NCBI GenBank assembly: GCA_029261305.1
Contig: JAJDBO010000203.1
Span: 1 to 11,737, forward strand
Reading direction: 5' to 3'
Length of the DNA: 11,737 bases
From: Nitrospirales bacterium
GTDB lineage: Bacteria; Nitrospirota; Nitrospiria; Nitrospirales; UBA8639
Part shown: positions 1 through 6,891 of the stretch, in pieces
Position numbering within the stretch: the first letter of the stretch is position 1
How the letters are laid out: each line of letters begins with the position of its first letter
Made by a program: the position numbers and the translations under genes
The notes under the pieces: model-generated
Seen by the model: the letters and a program-made list of their open reading frames with translations, nothing else
Told to the model about the DNA's origin: nothing
Database searches by the model: none

Positions 1-1766
1 TTTCTGGCAATTTTTTTCCATCGAGCCAAAGGTGGAATGGGGCTAACGACTGCGATGTGTTTTTCCTGAGAATGCATCGCGGCACCAGCAATCAAGCGGT
101 CATCTAACGACTGAGCAAAGTCCAACCGAGGGTCGTCCCACACATTGGGAAGTGGTCGAGGAGGAAACTGAAAAAACGTTCCACCATACAACGACTGTCC
201 AATGCCTGGACCGATCATATTTTCTAAAAAGGGGGTCGCATAAAAACACAAGGTCGATTCCTGGTTATGCTCGGCATACCACGTAGCTCGCCATGAAAAT
301 TTTTCAGGATCGGGTGGCACTTCAAAAAGAAACACGACTATTTCGACATTGCCACGGGAAGGCGGAATGTCTTTGACATAAATATCACCAAGTGTATGTC
401 CTAGTTTAGGGTTCCAATGGCGCAAGGTTTCACGCATATCGATTCCATCCCGGATCGACGTCGTAAATTTATCAACCTGGGCAAGATCTGCCCCTAATAC
501 CGCTTTGGCTTGTTCGCGAACGTGGGCGGTAAACCCTTCGATACGATCGTCTTCAGGGGGCCAGGAGCATTGACCGAAGGGATTCCACCGGTAAGCCCAT
601 TCCTGTTTTTTCTGCCGTGTCGCTTTCGGCTTCAGCGATAACGAACGCCAAACCGCCGCCGCGCCCTGCAATCGATTCTTCGCTCGCGACACCTGTCCAT
701 CCGGGGATTCGAGTTGTTCGATTCCCACTCCATACGTCGGCATTCCAAAACCAGAGGAGTCCACATCGTGAAAGGCATAGGATTTTGCGGTCTCTAATAA
801 GGTGATCGCAAATTCATCACCAGCCATTTGTTTGGCTGCCAGGACCAGAGAATAGAGATCAGGAGTCAGGCGGTGTTCAAGCAATGCCAAGTTTCGAACG
901 TATTGCAAAAACATTTGCAACAACTGTGGCGTAACCCAATTATCCTCTTGAACCTGAGATGGGGATCGTTTGGCCAACCATCGGGTGCGAGATTCAATCA
1001 ACAGTTCTTTAATTCCATCGAGAGAAAGATGCTCATCAGATTGAGCTTCCAATCGACGATGTTCAAAAAGCTCAGTGAGAAACGGCAACTCACAGAAAGC
1101 GAAATACAACGTGGAAGGCTCTGGGGAACAAAGAAATGGAGACTGATCTAATGATTCTGGCAGGGTGTAAGCCCACCGCTGTTGATACGCATCGCGCAGC
1201 CATGGCCAATCTTCAATCGGACAAAGGCAGACAATAGCCGAATAGTCGAGCTCTAACTCATGAAGCTTAAAAGCCATCCACTTAATACGCTCCCACCGCT
1301 GACTCTCCGGTTTGGGATAGGGCATGAACGGAAGCATGGCTCCAGCAAAGATTGGGAGAGGAATCTGTTTCAAGGCATAGGGATCAGGAAAAGGAAAGGA
1401 CAATGATTCAAAAATCGTCACATCCCGGTCGAGGTAGGCTCGATCGATCCCCTCCCCCATCGCCACTCGAAGCGCCATGATGACCGGCTGACAGGGATCA
1501 ATTGGAATATAACTACAGGTTGCCTGTTCTTTTTGATCTGGCTCCGGAAGGACAACGAGGCTGATCTGAGGCAACCGCTCAATGCCCTGTTCGACCAAAA
1601 CCTCTACCGAAGGTGGCAAACCCACCGCCAGACAATCCGCCCGTTTCAAAAGCAAAAGCTCTCGAACTTCTTGTGCAACATCGCTACTCGCATGTCGGAT
1701 GGGAAGTATTCGAATGCAGGAAGATAGTTCAAGTAGGGATTCGGCGGTGGGAGAAAGCTGTTTCAT
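1..1766 (-). CDS. Large uncharacterised protein, MoxR partner (partial, C-terminus beyond left edge)
   Basis: An uninterrupted minus-strand frame of 588 codons reads from the ATG at 1766-1764 to the edge of the window with no stop, so the protein is longer than 588 residues. The start is well bounded: an in-frame TGA lies at 1778-1776 and no other ATG intervenes. I do not recognise a defined family with certainty. Residues 18-27 (IRILPIRHAS), a hydrophobic strand ending VGLPPS, and the segment YIPIDPCQPVIMALR (from residue 86) resemble the N-terminal pattern of DUF5682/TraB-like proteins (RHHSP, then IEGP, then YPFxxxSPEW). Residues 306-332 (LVLAAKQMAGDEFAITLLET) also fit the helical part of such proteins. 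A strongly patterned C-terminal region includes NPFGQCSWPPED (395-406) and WRATWYAEHNQESTL (492-506). No signal peptide or membrane segment is seen. It starts 49 bp after the MoxR ATPase stop and is probably co-transcribed, suggesting a MoxR-dependent complex whose VWA partner may lie further left. The family assignment is tentative; the open frame is certain. Confidence 0.8.
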   Translation of the reverse strand, partial: MKQLSPTAESLLELSSCIRILPIRHASSDVAQEVRELLLLKRADCLAVGLPPSVEVLVEQGIERLPQISLVVLPEPDQKEQATCSYIPIDPCQPVIMALRVAMGEGIDRAYLDRDVTIFESLSFPFPDPYALKQIPLPIFAGAMLPFMPYPKPESQRWERIKWMAFKLHELELDYSAIVCLCPIEDWPWLRDAYQQRWAYTLPESLDQSPFLCSPEPSTLYFAFCELPFLTELFEHRRLEAQSDEHLSLDGIKELLIESRTRWLAKRSPSQVQEDNWVTPQLLQMFLQYVRNLALLEHRLTPDLYSLVLAAKQMAGDEFAITLLETAKSYAFHDVDSSGFGMPTYGVGIEQLESPDGQVSRAKNRLQGAAAVWRSLSLKPKATRQKKQEWAYRWNPFGQCSWPPEDDRIEGFTAHVREQAKAVLGADLAQVDKFTTSIRDGIDMRETLRHWNPKLGHTLGDIYVKDIPPSRGNVEIVVFLFEVPPDPEKFSWRATWYAEHNQESTLCFYATPFLENMIGPGIGQSLYGGTFFQFPPRPLPNVWDDPRLDFAQSLDDRLIAGAAMHSQEKHIAVVSPIPPLARWKKIAR

Positions 1767-1815
1767 GAGACAACATCAGAATCCAGTCACAACACAAAAT
1801 TTTCAGCACAAAAAA

Positions 1816-2763
1816 TTACCGATCAGGATGCAAGGGGTCATCTTGTTCAAAAAAGAAGTCTCCCAACCCCCGGGGCATTGCCTGCTCCCCTATGGCTCGC
1901 TTGCGTTGACGTGAGAGGCCTTCGAGGTCCAATGCCTCCTCCCCCACGACTTTGATCAACGCTTCTCGCCACATATCGTCGCGAGACATTGGATGCGAGG
2001 GGTCTTGGGCTAACCGCTTCAGGGCATACTGAAGAAGATGAATCCCATCCCGCACGGAAAAACTTAAATCCAATTGATGCGCTTTCTGTAAAAAATCTAC
2101 GGTAAGCAGGAGCGTATCTTCTGGTGCAAATGGCAGGTGATATTGCAGGATAGCCAATTCATGCTCTCGTGTGGGGAATTCCAGTTTCAGGCTGGGCTGC
2201 AGGCGGGACAGAATGTAGTCCGGCACCTCATAGGTGGACGCATCTTCATTCATGGTCACGCAGCACCGAAAGTCAGGATGGGCCTTGATTTGAATTCCCG
2301 CAATCACCGATTCCACACATCGGCGATGATCTAACAACGGTGCAAGGGACGCCCAGCTTTTCTCATTCATCCGATTGCCTTCGTCCAACAGGCACACGCC
2401 CCCCTTCAGCATCGCCGTGACCAACGGAGAAGCTTGATAGGTTATAGTCCCGCCCTCGGCAATCACGGGGGTAATCAGTAAATCCTCGGGGCGGGTATCT
2501 GCCGTACATTGGTAGATATAGAGGGTTTGCTTGCGTTCCCGGGCAGCTGACATGGCCAAGGTGGTTTTGCCAATGCCCGGCTGACCAATCACACGTGGAC
2601 AGAGCGGGAGATCTTTGTCGGCAATCACCAGCCAACAGGCCAACAGCTGAAGCAGGACCTCACGATCCCCAATCCATTCTTGATCAGAAAGGTGGGGTTG
2701 GGCCAACCGTAGGGAAATGCCTTCAACTTCTATGTGTCTTGACGATTCTTTATGTGTGGTCAT
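1816..2763 (-). CDS. MoxR-family AAA+ ATPase
   Basis: A 315-residue AAA+ ATPase of the MoxR type, the usual length for the family. Visible motifs are Walker A GQPGIGKT (60-67), Walker [10 protein letters not shown] (124-132), sensor 1 in CCVTMNED (167-174), an arginine-finger region YILSRLQP (183-190) and a sensor-2-like SVRDG (236-240). MoxR ATPases typically act as chaperone-like hexamers that remodel or activate partner proteins, usually together with a von Willebrand factor A domain protein encoded nearby. That role is family knowledge, not shown here. The protein is soluble, with no signal peptide. It is the first gene of a minus-strand pair with the large unknown protein starting at 1766. 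The start ATG (2763-2761) has only a weak GGAAG-like ribosome site upstream. A candidate promoter lies at 2819-2847. Confidence 0.92.
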   Translation of the reverse strand: MTTHKESSRHIEVEGISLRLAQPHLSDQEWIGDREVLLQLLACWLVIADKDLPLCPRVIGQPGIGKTTLAMSAARERKQTLYIYQCTADTRPEDLLITPVIAEGGTITYQASPLVTAMLKGGVCLLDEGNRMNEKSWASLAPLLDHRRCVESVIAGIQIKAHPDFRCCVTMNEDASTYEVPDYILSRLQPSLKLEFPTREHELAILQYHLPFAPEDTLLLTVDFLQKAHQLDLSFSVRDGIHLLQYALKRLAQDPSHPMSRDDMWREALIKVVGEEALDLEGLSRQRKRAIGEQAMPRGLGDFFFEQDDPLHPDR

Positions 2764-2818
2764 CTCAACTTCCGCTCATCTCTGTGGAAATATTTGAAAC
2801 ATTCAGGGTAAGATAAGG

Positions 2819-2847
2819 AAAGTAGCATAGCCTCTACAGGCGGTCAA
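2819..2847 (-). promoter_or_regulatory. Candidate sigma-70 promoter for the MoxR operon
   Basis: Read on the minus strand, TTGACC (2847-2842) is followed after 17 bases by TACTTT (2824-2819). The -35 box matches five of six consensus bases but the -10 box only three of six. It lies about 55 bases before the MoxR start codon. Weak evidence, supported mainly by position in the divergent intergenic region. Confidence 0.3.
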
Positions 2848-2889
2848 TTGAGGCGAGGACATATACCGAAGCAGACGATGTTACCCCAT

Positions 2890-2918
2890 TTGACATTCAT
2901 TGAATCTCAATCTATCCT
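2890..2918 (+). promoter_or_regulatory. Sigma-70-type promoter for the LysM lipoprotein gene
   Basis: A perfect -35 box TTGACA (2890-2895) is followed after exactly 17 bases by TATCCT (2913-2918, four of six consensus bases). Transcription would start near 2925, giving a leader of about 78 bases that ends in the strong ribosome site GGAGGG (2988-2993), nine bases before the ATG at 3003. Confidence 0.55.
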
Positions 2919-3002
2919 TTCTCTCAAATTCATCTCTCAGAATGTCGTTACAATTGCCTTGTCATTGCTAAACTCATAAAAAACGGTGGAGGGAATCTGA
3001 CC

Positions 3003-3623
3003 ATGGTCAAGTCTCAGCATGCAGATCATCAAGCACATATTCACTCATGGCGAACCACGCGAATAATTGGTTTGTCAATCATCTGCATTCTCAGCAGCGG
3101 ATTATTGGTTGGTTGTGTGAGTTCAGGAAAATACGAATCGGAAAAAGCCCGAGCCCTAAACTTCCAACGGCTGTTAGCCCAGGAAGAAAAGCGAACGGGT
3201 GAATTGAATTCGGAGGTTCAATCCTCTAAACGCCAACTGGCGTCCATTGAATCACAAAATAAAGACCTAACCGTGGAACTCGATGCCTTGCGGGATCAAA
3301 TGAGTCGGCAGGACAGTAGCATGCGCAATGACTCTGATCCTTCCGAACTTTCTCCATCAATGGATTCCTCCTTATCCGAACCCTCGCTTTCGGAATTTGG
3401 GCTGAGCGATTTATCGTTTAATGAATCGGACTTCAAGGATTTTGGTGAAGATAGTAACAACAACATTGGCGGCGGGGATACCACCTATTACACAGTTCAA
3501 CGGGGCGATACCCTCTACCGCATCTCTAAGGACCATGGCATCACCGTTGGTCAACTTAAAGATTGGAACAATCTTATCGGTAATACCATATCAATTGGCC
3601 AACGGTTAGTGGTGAGTCAGTAA
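3003..3623 (+). CDS. LysM-domain lipoprotein with coiled coil and acidic Ser-rich linker
   Basis: A 206-residue protein. A hydrophobic segment (21-37) ends in the lipobox LLVGC, so Cys38 is the likely lipidated N-terminus after signal peptidase II cleavage. Residues 42-105 are charged and heptad-like, consistent with a coiled coil. Residues 106-158 form an acidic, Ser-rich, low-complexity linker with LSE/LSD quasi-repeats and no Arg and a single Lys (K145). Residues 162-205 form one LysM domain (YTVQRGDTLYRIS, then WNNLIGNTISIGQRLVV), which binds N-acetylglucosamine-containing glycan such as peptidoglycan. The predicted arrangement is a periplasmic, membrane-anchored protein reaching the cell wall. 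No enzymatic domain is present, so a structural or localisation role is inferred. The ATG is preceded by GGAGGG at nine bases. The gene stands alone and converges on the small membrane-protein gene at 3703-3906. Confidence 0.9.
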   Translation: MVKSQHADHQAHIHSWRTTRIIGLSIICILSSGLLVGCVSSGKYESEKARALNFQRLLAQEEKRTGELNSEVQSSKRQLASIESQNKDLTVELDALRDQMSRQDSSMRNDSDPSELSPSMDSSLSEPSLSEFGLSDLSFNESDFKDFGEDSNNNIGGGDTTYYTVQRGDTLYRISKDHGITVGQLKDWNNLIGNTISIGQRLVVSQ

Positions 3624-3642
3624 TTCATTCCATCAATTACTG
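3618..3642 (+). other. Hairpin spanning the stop codon of the LysM gene
   Basis: CAGTAATT (3618-3625) and AATTACTG (3635-3642) form a perfect eight-base-pair stem with a nine-base loop. The TAA stop (3621-3623) sits inside the left arm. The stem is mostly A/T and no T-run follows, so it is not a convincing Rho-independent terminator. It could slow 3' decay of the transcript. Confidence 0.4.
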
Positions 3643-3702
3643 CTCAACGACTTTGAGACTTTAGGAAGAGAATTTGGCAGGGGCTTTACGTACAAACGAG
3701 GC

Positions 3703-3906
3703 CTAGGACGTCGACTGAAATTTTGCGGCATCGATCACTGACCATAAATGGATCACCCATCCGAGAAACACAAACCATAACGCGGCCGCCAAGACAAACA
3801 TGATCGCTGCTCGTACCAAACGCCCTTGCAGCAACTGACCCAACCCTGGAATAAAAAAGCTACATAACGCCGCGAGAACATTCCCACCAGATCCTTGACC
3901 AGCCAT
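3703..3906 (-). CDS. Small two-helix membrane protein (TM2-like)
   Basis: A 67-residue protein. The frame is open further upstream to an ATG at 3990, but the start at 3906 is preferred: AAGGAG lies six bases before it, and the extra 28 residues are polar and unlike the rest. Residues 9-25 (NVLAALCSFFIPGLGQ in part) carry the FIPGLGQLLQG signature of TM2-like small membrane proteins. A second hydrophobic segment spans about 32-54, followed by VIDAAKF, which recalls the conserved aspartate at the end of the TM2 domain. The role of such proteins is unknown. It is monocistronic here, converges on the LysM lipoprotein gene, and ends in TAG at 3705-3703. Confidence 0.75.
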   Translation of the reverse strand: MAGQGSGGNVLAALCSFFIPGLGQLLQGRLVRAAIMFVLAAALWFVFLGWVIHLWSVIDAAKFQSTS

Positions 3907-3912
3907 CCATTT

Positions 3913-3918
3913 CTCCTT
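3913..3918 (-). promoter_or_regulatory. Ribosome binding site that fixes the start of the TM2-like protein
   Basis: AAGGAG on the minus strand lies six bases upstream of the ATG at 3906-3904. It supports the 67-residue product over the 95-residue version starting at 3990. Confidence 0.7.
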
Positions 3919-4255
3919 GTTCCGATTTTCATTTTTGAATATTAGCGCTCCACTACATCCTCCTATACTATGGCATTTTTGGGTAACCAAACTCTAGCCT
4001 GCCCTGCCCACTTTTTCACGAACACTTCTCAAGCAAGTTTTTCGTAAAACCCTCCAAATTCCCCAATCGACCAAGGCGTTTCTGAAATCCCGGGACTATC
4101 TTCTGATTTAGCCCACACTATTTTTTAGTATGGGCATTCAACGAATAATATAAATCTGTTACAGTCCTGGCTTCGTTTGTCCTAAGGCTGAAATATCGTA
4201 CCCATATTGACTCCCCCAATGGCCATCCTATCGTTGCTCAAAAGGAGTTTCATTC
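3919..4255. other. Intergenic region between divergent TM2-like and tail sheath genes
   Basis: This stretch of about 340 bases has no convincing gene. It should hold the promoters of both flanking genes. The strongest structure is the hairpin at 4111-4135. An A/T-rich AATAATATAAA stretch (4144-4154) may contain a -10 box for the sheath gene, but I see no good -35 box with it. The sheath ribosome site AAGGAG (4242-4247) ends the region. Confidence 0.6.
4111..4135. other. Hairpin upstream of the tail sheath gene
   Basis: GCCCACACTA (4111-4120) and TAGTATGGGC (4126-4135) pair over ten positions with a single C/A mismatch and a TTTTT loop. No T-run follows on the plus strand, so it is not a classic terminator. 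It lies about 120 bases before the sheath ATG, next to the possible -10 region, and could be an operator or a transcript structure. Confidence 0.4.
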
Positions 4256-5410
4256 ATGTCCCCTCGCATTTCATACCCAGGTGTGTACATAGAGGAAATC
4301 CCTTCGGGGATTAAAAAAATTCGAGCCGTCAAAACTTCCATTACGGGAATTGTGGGTTCATTTGCTGAAGGCCCTATCAATACGGCCAAGCAAGTGAAGA
4401 ACTGGAAGGAATATACTCATATTTTTGGACAACTGAACAAAAAACACTTAGCGTCATATTCAGTCAAACAGTTTTTTGATAATGGGGGAACCACACTTTG
4501 GATCGTCCGCACTGAACCTCAGATTTCTCCAACAGCCCCTGCACTGATAAAAGGCATACGCGCATTGAATAACCTGAAATCTCTGAACATGGTATGTATT
4601 CCTGAGACCCATCAATTGGAAACACGCACCGCATCGATCGTGTATCGTGAAGCCATTTCGCTCACCGAGAAACATCAGGCCATGTATATTCTGGACCCTC
4701 CGTACCAAGGACGAAATTCTATGGCCCCGTCGATACTGACAGCTTGGATAGCACGACAAAAAACCTTACGCCATTCACAGGTCGTTATCTATGCACCAAG
4801 TGTACAGGTGCGCTACCCTCGCACTGCCAAACACACGACACGTATTCCCGCCAGTGGAACCGTTGCTGGCCTATGGGCCCGAATCGACCACACCCGAGGA
4901 GTCTGGAAAGCTCCAGCAGGAACCGAGGCGGCCTTTCGGAATGTGCAATCCCTGGAACGGCTAATGACTACCCAGGAAATGGAAGGTCTCACGAACAATA
5001 ATGTCAATGCCTTACGGCGCCTGCCTTCAAACAAAATTGTCACCTGGGGTTCTCGAACGCTATCATCAGATCCGGAGTGGAAGTATGTTCCAGTTCGCCG
5101 GCTGGCATTGTTTATTGAATCGAGTGTTCAGCGTGGAACTCAATGGGTGGTCTTTGAACCAAATGATGAACCGCTCTGGGCCAACATTAGACAAAGTGTG
5201 GGGAACTTTCTTCATGGATTATTTCGAAAAGGGGCTTTTCAAGGAAGTAAAACTCAAGAAGCCTATTTCGTGAGATGCGGACAGGACACCATATCCGCAA
5301 ATGATCAACGCCTTGGCAGGGTGAACATCATGATTGGATTCGCCCCACTAAAACCCGCTGAATTTATTGTGCTGACCATTCAACAAGAAACCCAAGTTCA
5401 AGGAAAGTGA
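4256..5410 (+). CDS. Contractile tail sheath protein (orphan, phage tail or injection-system type)
   Basis: A 384-residue protein with family hallmarks in order: SYPGVYIEEIPSG (6-18); GIVGSFAEGP (31-40); FFDNGGTTLWIVR (73-85); the signature PASGTVAGLWARIDHTRG (198-215) followed by VWKAPAG; WGSRTLSSDPEWKYVPVRRL (264-283); FEPNDEPLW (300-308); and the C-terminal sheath domain to about 376. Sheath subunits polymerise around an inner tube and contract to drive it through a target envelope in Myoviridae tails, R-type pyocins, T6SS-related and extracellular injection systems. The length is at the compact end, implying small or absent surface insertion domains. The start is supported by AAGGAG at 4242-4247. 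It ends with tandem stops TGA TAA, and rluD follows after 35 bp. No tube, baseplate, spike or ATPase gene is present nearby, so either it is a remnant or solitary gene, or its partners are encoded elsewhere. Confidence 0.92.
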   Translation: MSPRISYPGVYIEEIPSGIKKIRAVKTSITGIVGSFAEGPINTAKQVKNWKEYTHIFGQLNKKHLASYSVKQFFDNGGTTLWIVRTEPQISPTAPALIKGIRALNNLKSLNMVCIPETHQLETRTASIVYREAISLTEKHQAMYILDPPYQGRNSMAPSILTAWIARQKTLRHSQVVIYAPSVQVRYPRTAKHTTRIPASGTVAGLWARIDHTRGVWKAPAGTEAAFRNVQSLERLMTTQEMEGLTNNNVNALRRLPSNKIVTWGSRTLSSDPEWKYVPVRRLALFIESSVQRGTQWVVFEPNDEPLWANIRQSVGNFLHGLFRKGAFQGSKTQEAYFVRCGQDTISANDQRLGRVNIMIGFAPLKPAEFIVLTIQQETQVQGK

Positions 5411-5445
5411 TAACCTCGCAATTCTACTTCGGTGAAAATTGAGTC

Positions 5446-6387
5446 ATGATTACTGAGTTTGTCATCACACACGGAGAAACACGAAAACGGCTTGATGTCT
5501 TTCTTTGCCATCGAGAGCCAGATATTTCACGAACCCGGATTCAGCAATTAATCGAACTGGGACGAATTCGTCTCAACACCACAGTGGTCAAGCCGAGTCA
5601 GATCATCAAACCCGGCGACCGCATTATCATGGATACTCCTCAAGCTGGATCATTAACGATTGGGGGAGAGGAATATCAATTAGAAGTTCTCTATGAAGAC
5701 GATATCCTCTTGGTCGTGAATAAACCCGCAGGCATTGTGGTTCACCCGACTTCAGGTAATTGGTCAGGGACATTACTGAATGTCCTACTTGCTCACTTCC
5801 AAACATCTGAAAAAAGTGGCAGGGACTCGATGAGCACACCCAAGCCGGGGTTGGTTCATCGACTGGATAAAAATACTTCAGGGGTGATGGTCATCGCCAA
5901 AACAGCCGAAGCCCATCGTGCGCTCGGATCGCAATTCGAACAGCACACAATTACACGAGTGTACGAGGCCTTACTTTGGGGCATTCCACAAGACACGAAC
6001 GGAGTGATTGATCTACCAATCGGACGAGATAGTCAAAACAGCAAAATCATTTCATCAAAGACAAAACATCCGAAACATGCTATCACCGAATATCATGTGA
6101 TTCGACATTTTGGCAACCAGAGCTCCCAGGTGCAGCTCTATCCCAGAACAGGCAGAACCCACCAGTTGCGCGTTCACACAGCCTCGATGGGATGCCCCAT
6201 TTTAGGCGATACGATGTACGGTGGGAAAAAGGTAGGCAACATTGAAGAGCTCATCATTCCACGCGTGATGCTCCATGCACAATCATTAGGCTTCCAACAC
6301 CCGACGACTGGAACCTTTCAAAAATATTCCGCCGACCTACCTCTGGACATGCAGCATATTGGCCAGGTTCTAGAACAGGGGGAGTGA
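5446..6387 (+). CDS. rluD: 23S rRNA pseudouridine synthase, RluA/RluD family
   Basis: A 313-residue protein of normal family length. An N-terminal S4 RNA-binding domain (about 14-60, from RLDVFLCHREPDISRTRIQQ) is followed by the catalytic domain. The catalytic motif HRLDKNTSG (138-146) carries the nucleophilic Asp141. RVYEALLWG supplies the conserved Tyr173, and PRTGRTHQLRVH (233-244) is the third family motif. These enzymes convert uridine to pseudouridine. RluD makes the modifications in helix 69 of 23S rRNA, which matter for ribosome assembly and termination. The S4 domain favours RluD or RluC over RluA, and the HRLDKNTSG form favours RluD, but the exact sites modified cannot be read from sequence. 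No clear ribosome site precedes the ATG at 5446. The 35 bp gap after the sheath gene suggests co-transcription with it. Confidence 0.88.
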   Translation: MITEFVITHGETRKRLDVFLCHREPDISRTRIQQLIELGRIRLNTTVVKPSQIIKPGDRIIMDTPQAGSLTIGGEEYQLEVLYEDDILLVVNKPAGIVVHPTSGNWSGTLLNVLLAHFQTSEKSGRDSMSTPKPGLVHRLDKNTSGVMVIAKTAEAHRALGSQFEQHTITRVYEALLWGIPQDTNGVIDLPIGRDSQNSKIISSKTKHPKHAITEYHVIRHFGNQSSQVQLYPRTGRTHQLRVHTASMGCPILGDTMYGGKKVGNIEELIIPRVMLHAQSLGFQHPTTGTFQKYSADLPLDMQHIGQVLEQGE

Positions 6388-6403
6388 AGAATAAGGTGTT
6401 TTT

Positions 6404-6439
6404 TCTTTACGCATCCCGGTTTATCTTTTACTCATCCCG
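6404..6439. repeat. Short direct repeat across the cupin stop codon
   Basis: TCTTTACGCATCCCG (6404-6418) is repeated as TCTTTTACTCATCCCG (6424-6439), with one inserted T and one substitution. The right copy holds the last cupin codons and its TAA stop (6430-6428). This looks like a small tandem duplication with no evident function. Confidence 0.4.
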
Positions 6440-6784
6440 ATGAACATTGTCCGGTGAGAATGCTGGCAAACACACCGCCATATACTCCGCACCTTCGTCT
6501 CCAGGCGTGCTGTAGCGTACCCATTCTCCTCGAGGGGCTAATACGGCCTCGCCAGACTTTACATCTGTCGCGCCCGCTTTGGTCTCCACTCGAAGACAGC
6601 CTTTCAGTACCACCGTGTATTCGTCGAACTCCGGAGTTTGTCCGGGCTCTAACCACCCACCGGGACTCGTCATTTTGGCCATACTCATGTTCTCGGTGTG
6701 TGAATTCACTCGACCAAAAAACTCTTCAATCAGTTTAGGCTTATTCCCTGCGGGCTTAATAACGGTAGGTCCCTTGATGTGCAT
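6428..6784 (-). CDS. Cupin-domain protein lacking the usual metal-binding histidines
   Basis: A 118-residue single-domain cupin. Motif 1 reads PGGWLEPGQTPEFDEYTVVLKG (in part residues 41-62). The spacing matches the cupin consensus, but the HxH pair is replaced by Q49 and P51 in GQTP, leaving E52 and E55. Motif 2 (APRGEWVRYSTP, 83-94) has Arg where the third histidine usually stands. The C-terminus AVCLPAFSPDNVHRDE is typical of a widespread group of small cupins loosely compared with EutQ. No substrate is known, and loss of the histidines argues against a standard metal-dependent oxygenase or isomerase. The start ATG at 6784 is preceded by TAAGGAG at about eight bases. The PRMT-like methyltransferase gene lies 107 bp upstream on the same strand. 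It converges on rluD, 40 bp away. Confidence 0.82.
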   Translation of the reverse strand: MHIKGPTVIKPAGNKPKLIEEFFGRVNSHTENMSMAKMTSPGGWLEPGQTPEFDEYTVVLKGCLRVETKAGATDVKSGEAVLAPRGEWVRYSTPGDEGAEYMAVCLPAFSPDNVHRDE

Positions 6785-6891
6785 ACAATCGTCTCCTTAC
6801 ATGGAAAAATGTAGTGTAAAAATAAACCCGAACCCTGCCATGAATGAGGAACTGATTTCAAGAAACAGAAGAGGGGCAAAAGAAGGAAAGG

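Noticed and set aside
617..1151. Plus-strand open frames opposite the large left-hand gene
   Set aside because: They are antisense to a continuous 588-codon frame with protein-like motifs, and show no ribosome sites or family motifs of their own.
3907..3990. N-terminal extension of the TM2-like protein to an ATG at 3990
   Set aside because: AAGGAG lies at ideal distance before the ATG at 3906, and the 28 extra residues are polar and do not resemble the small membrane protein.
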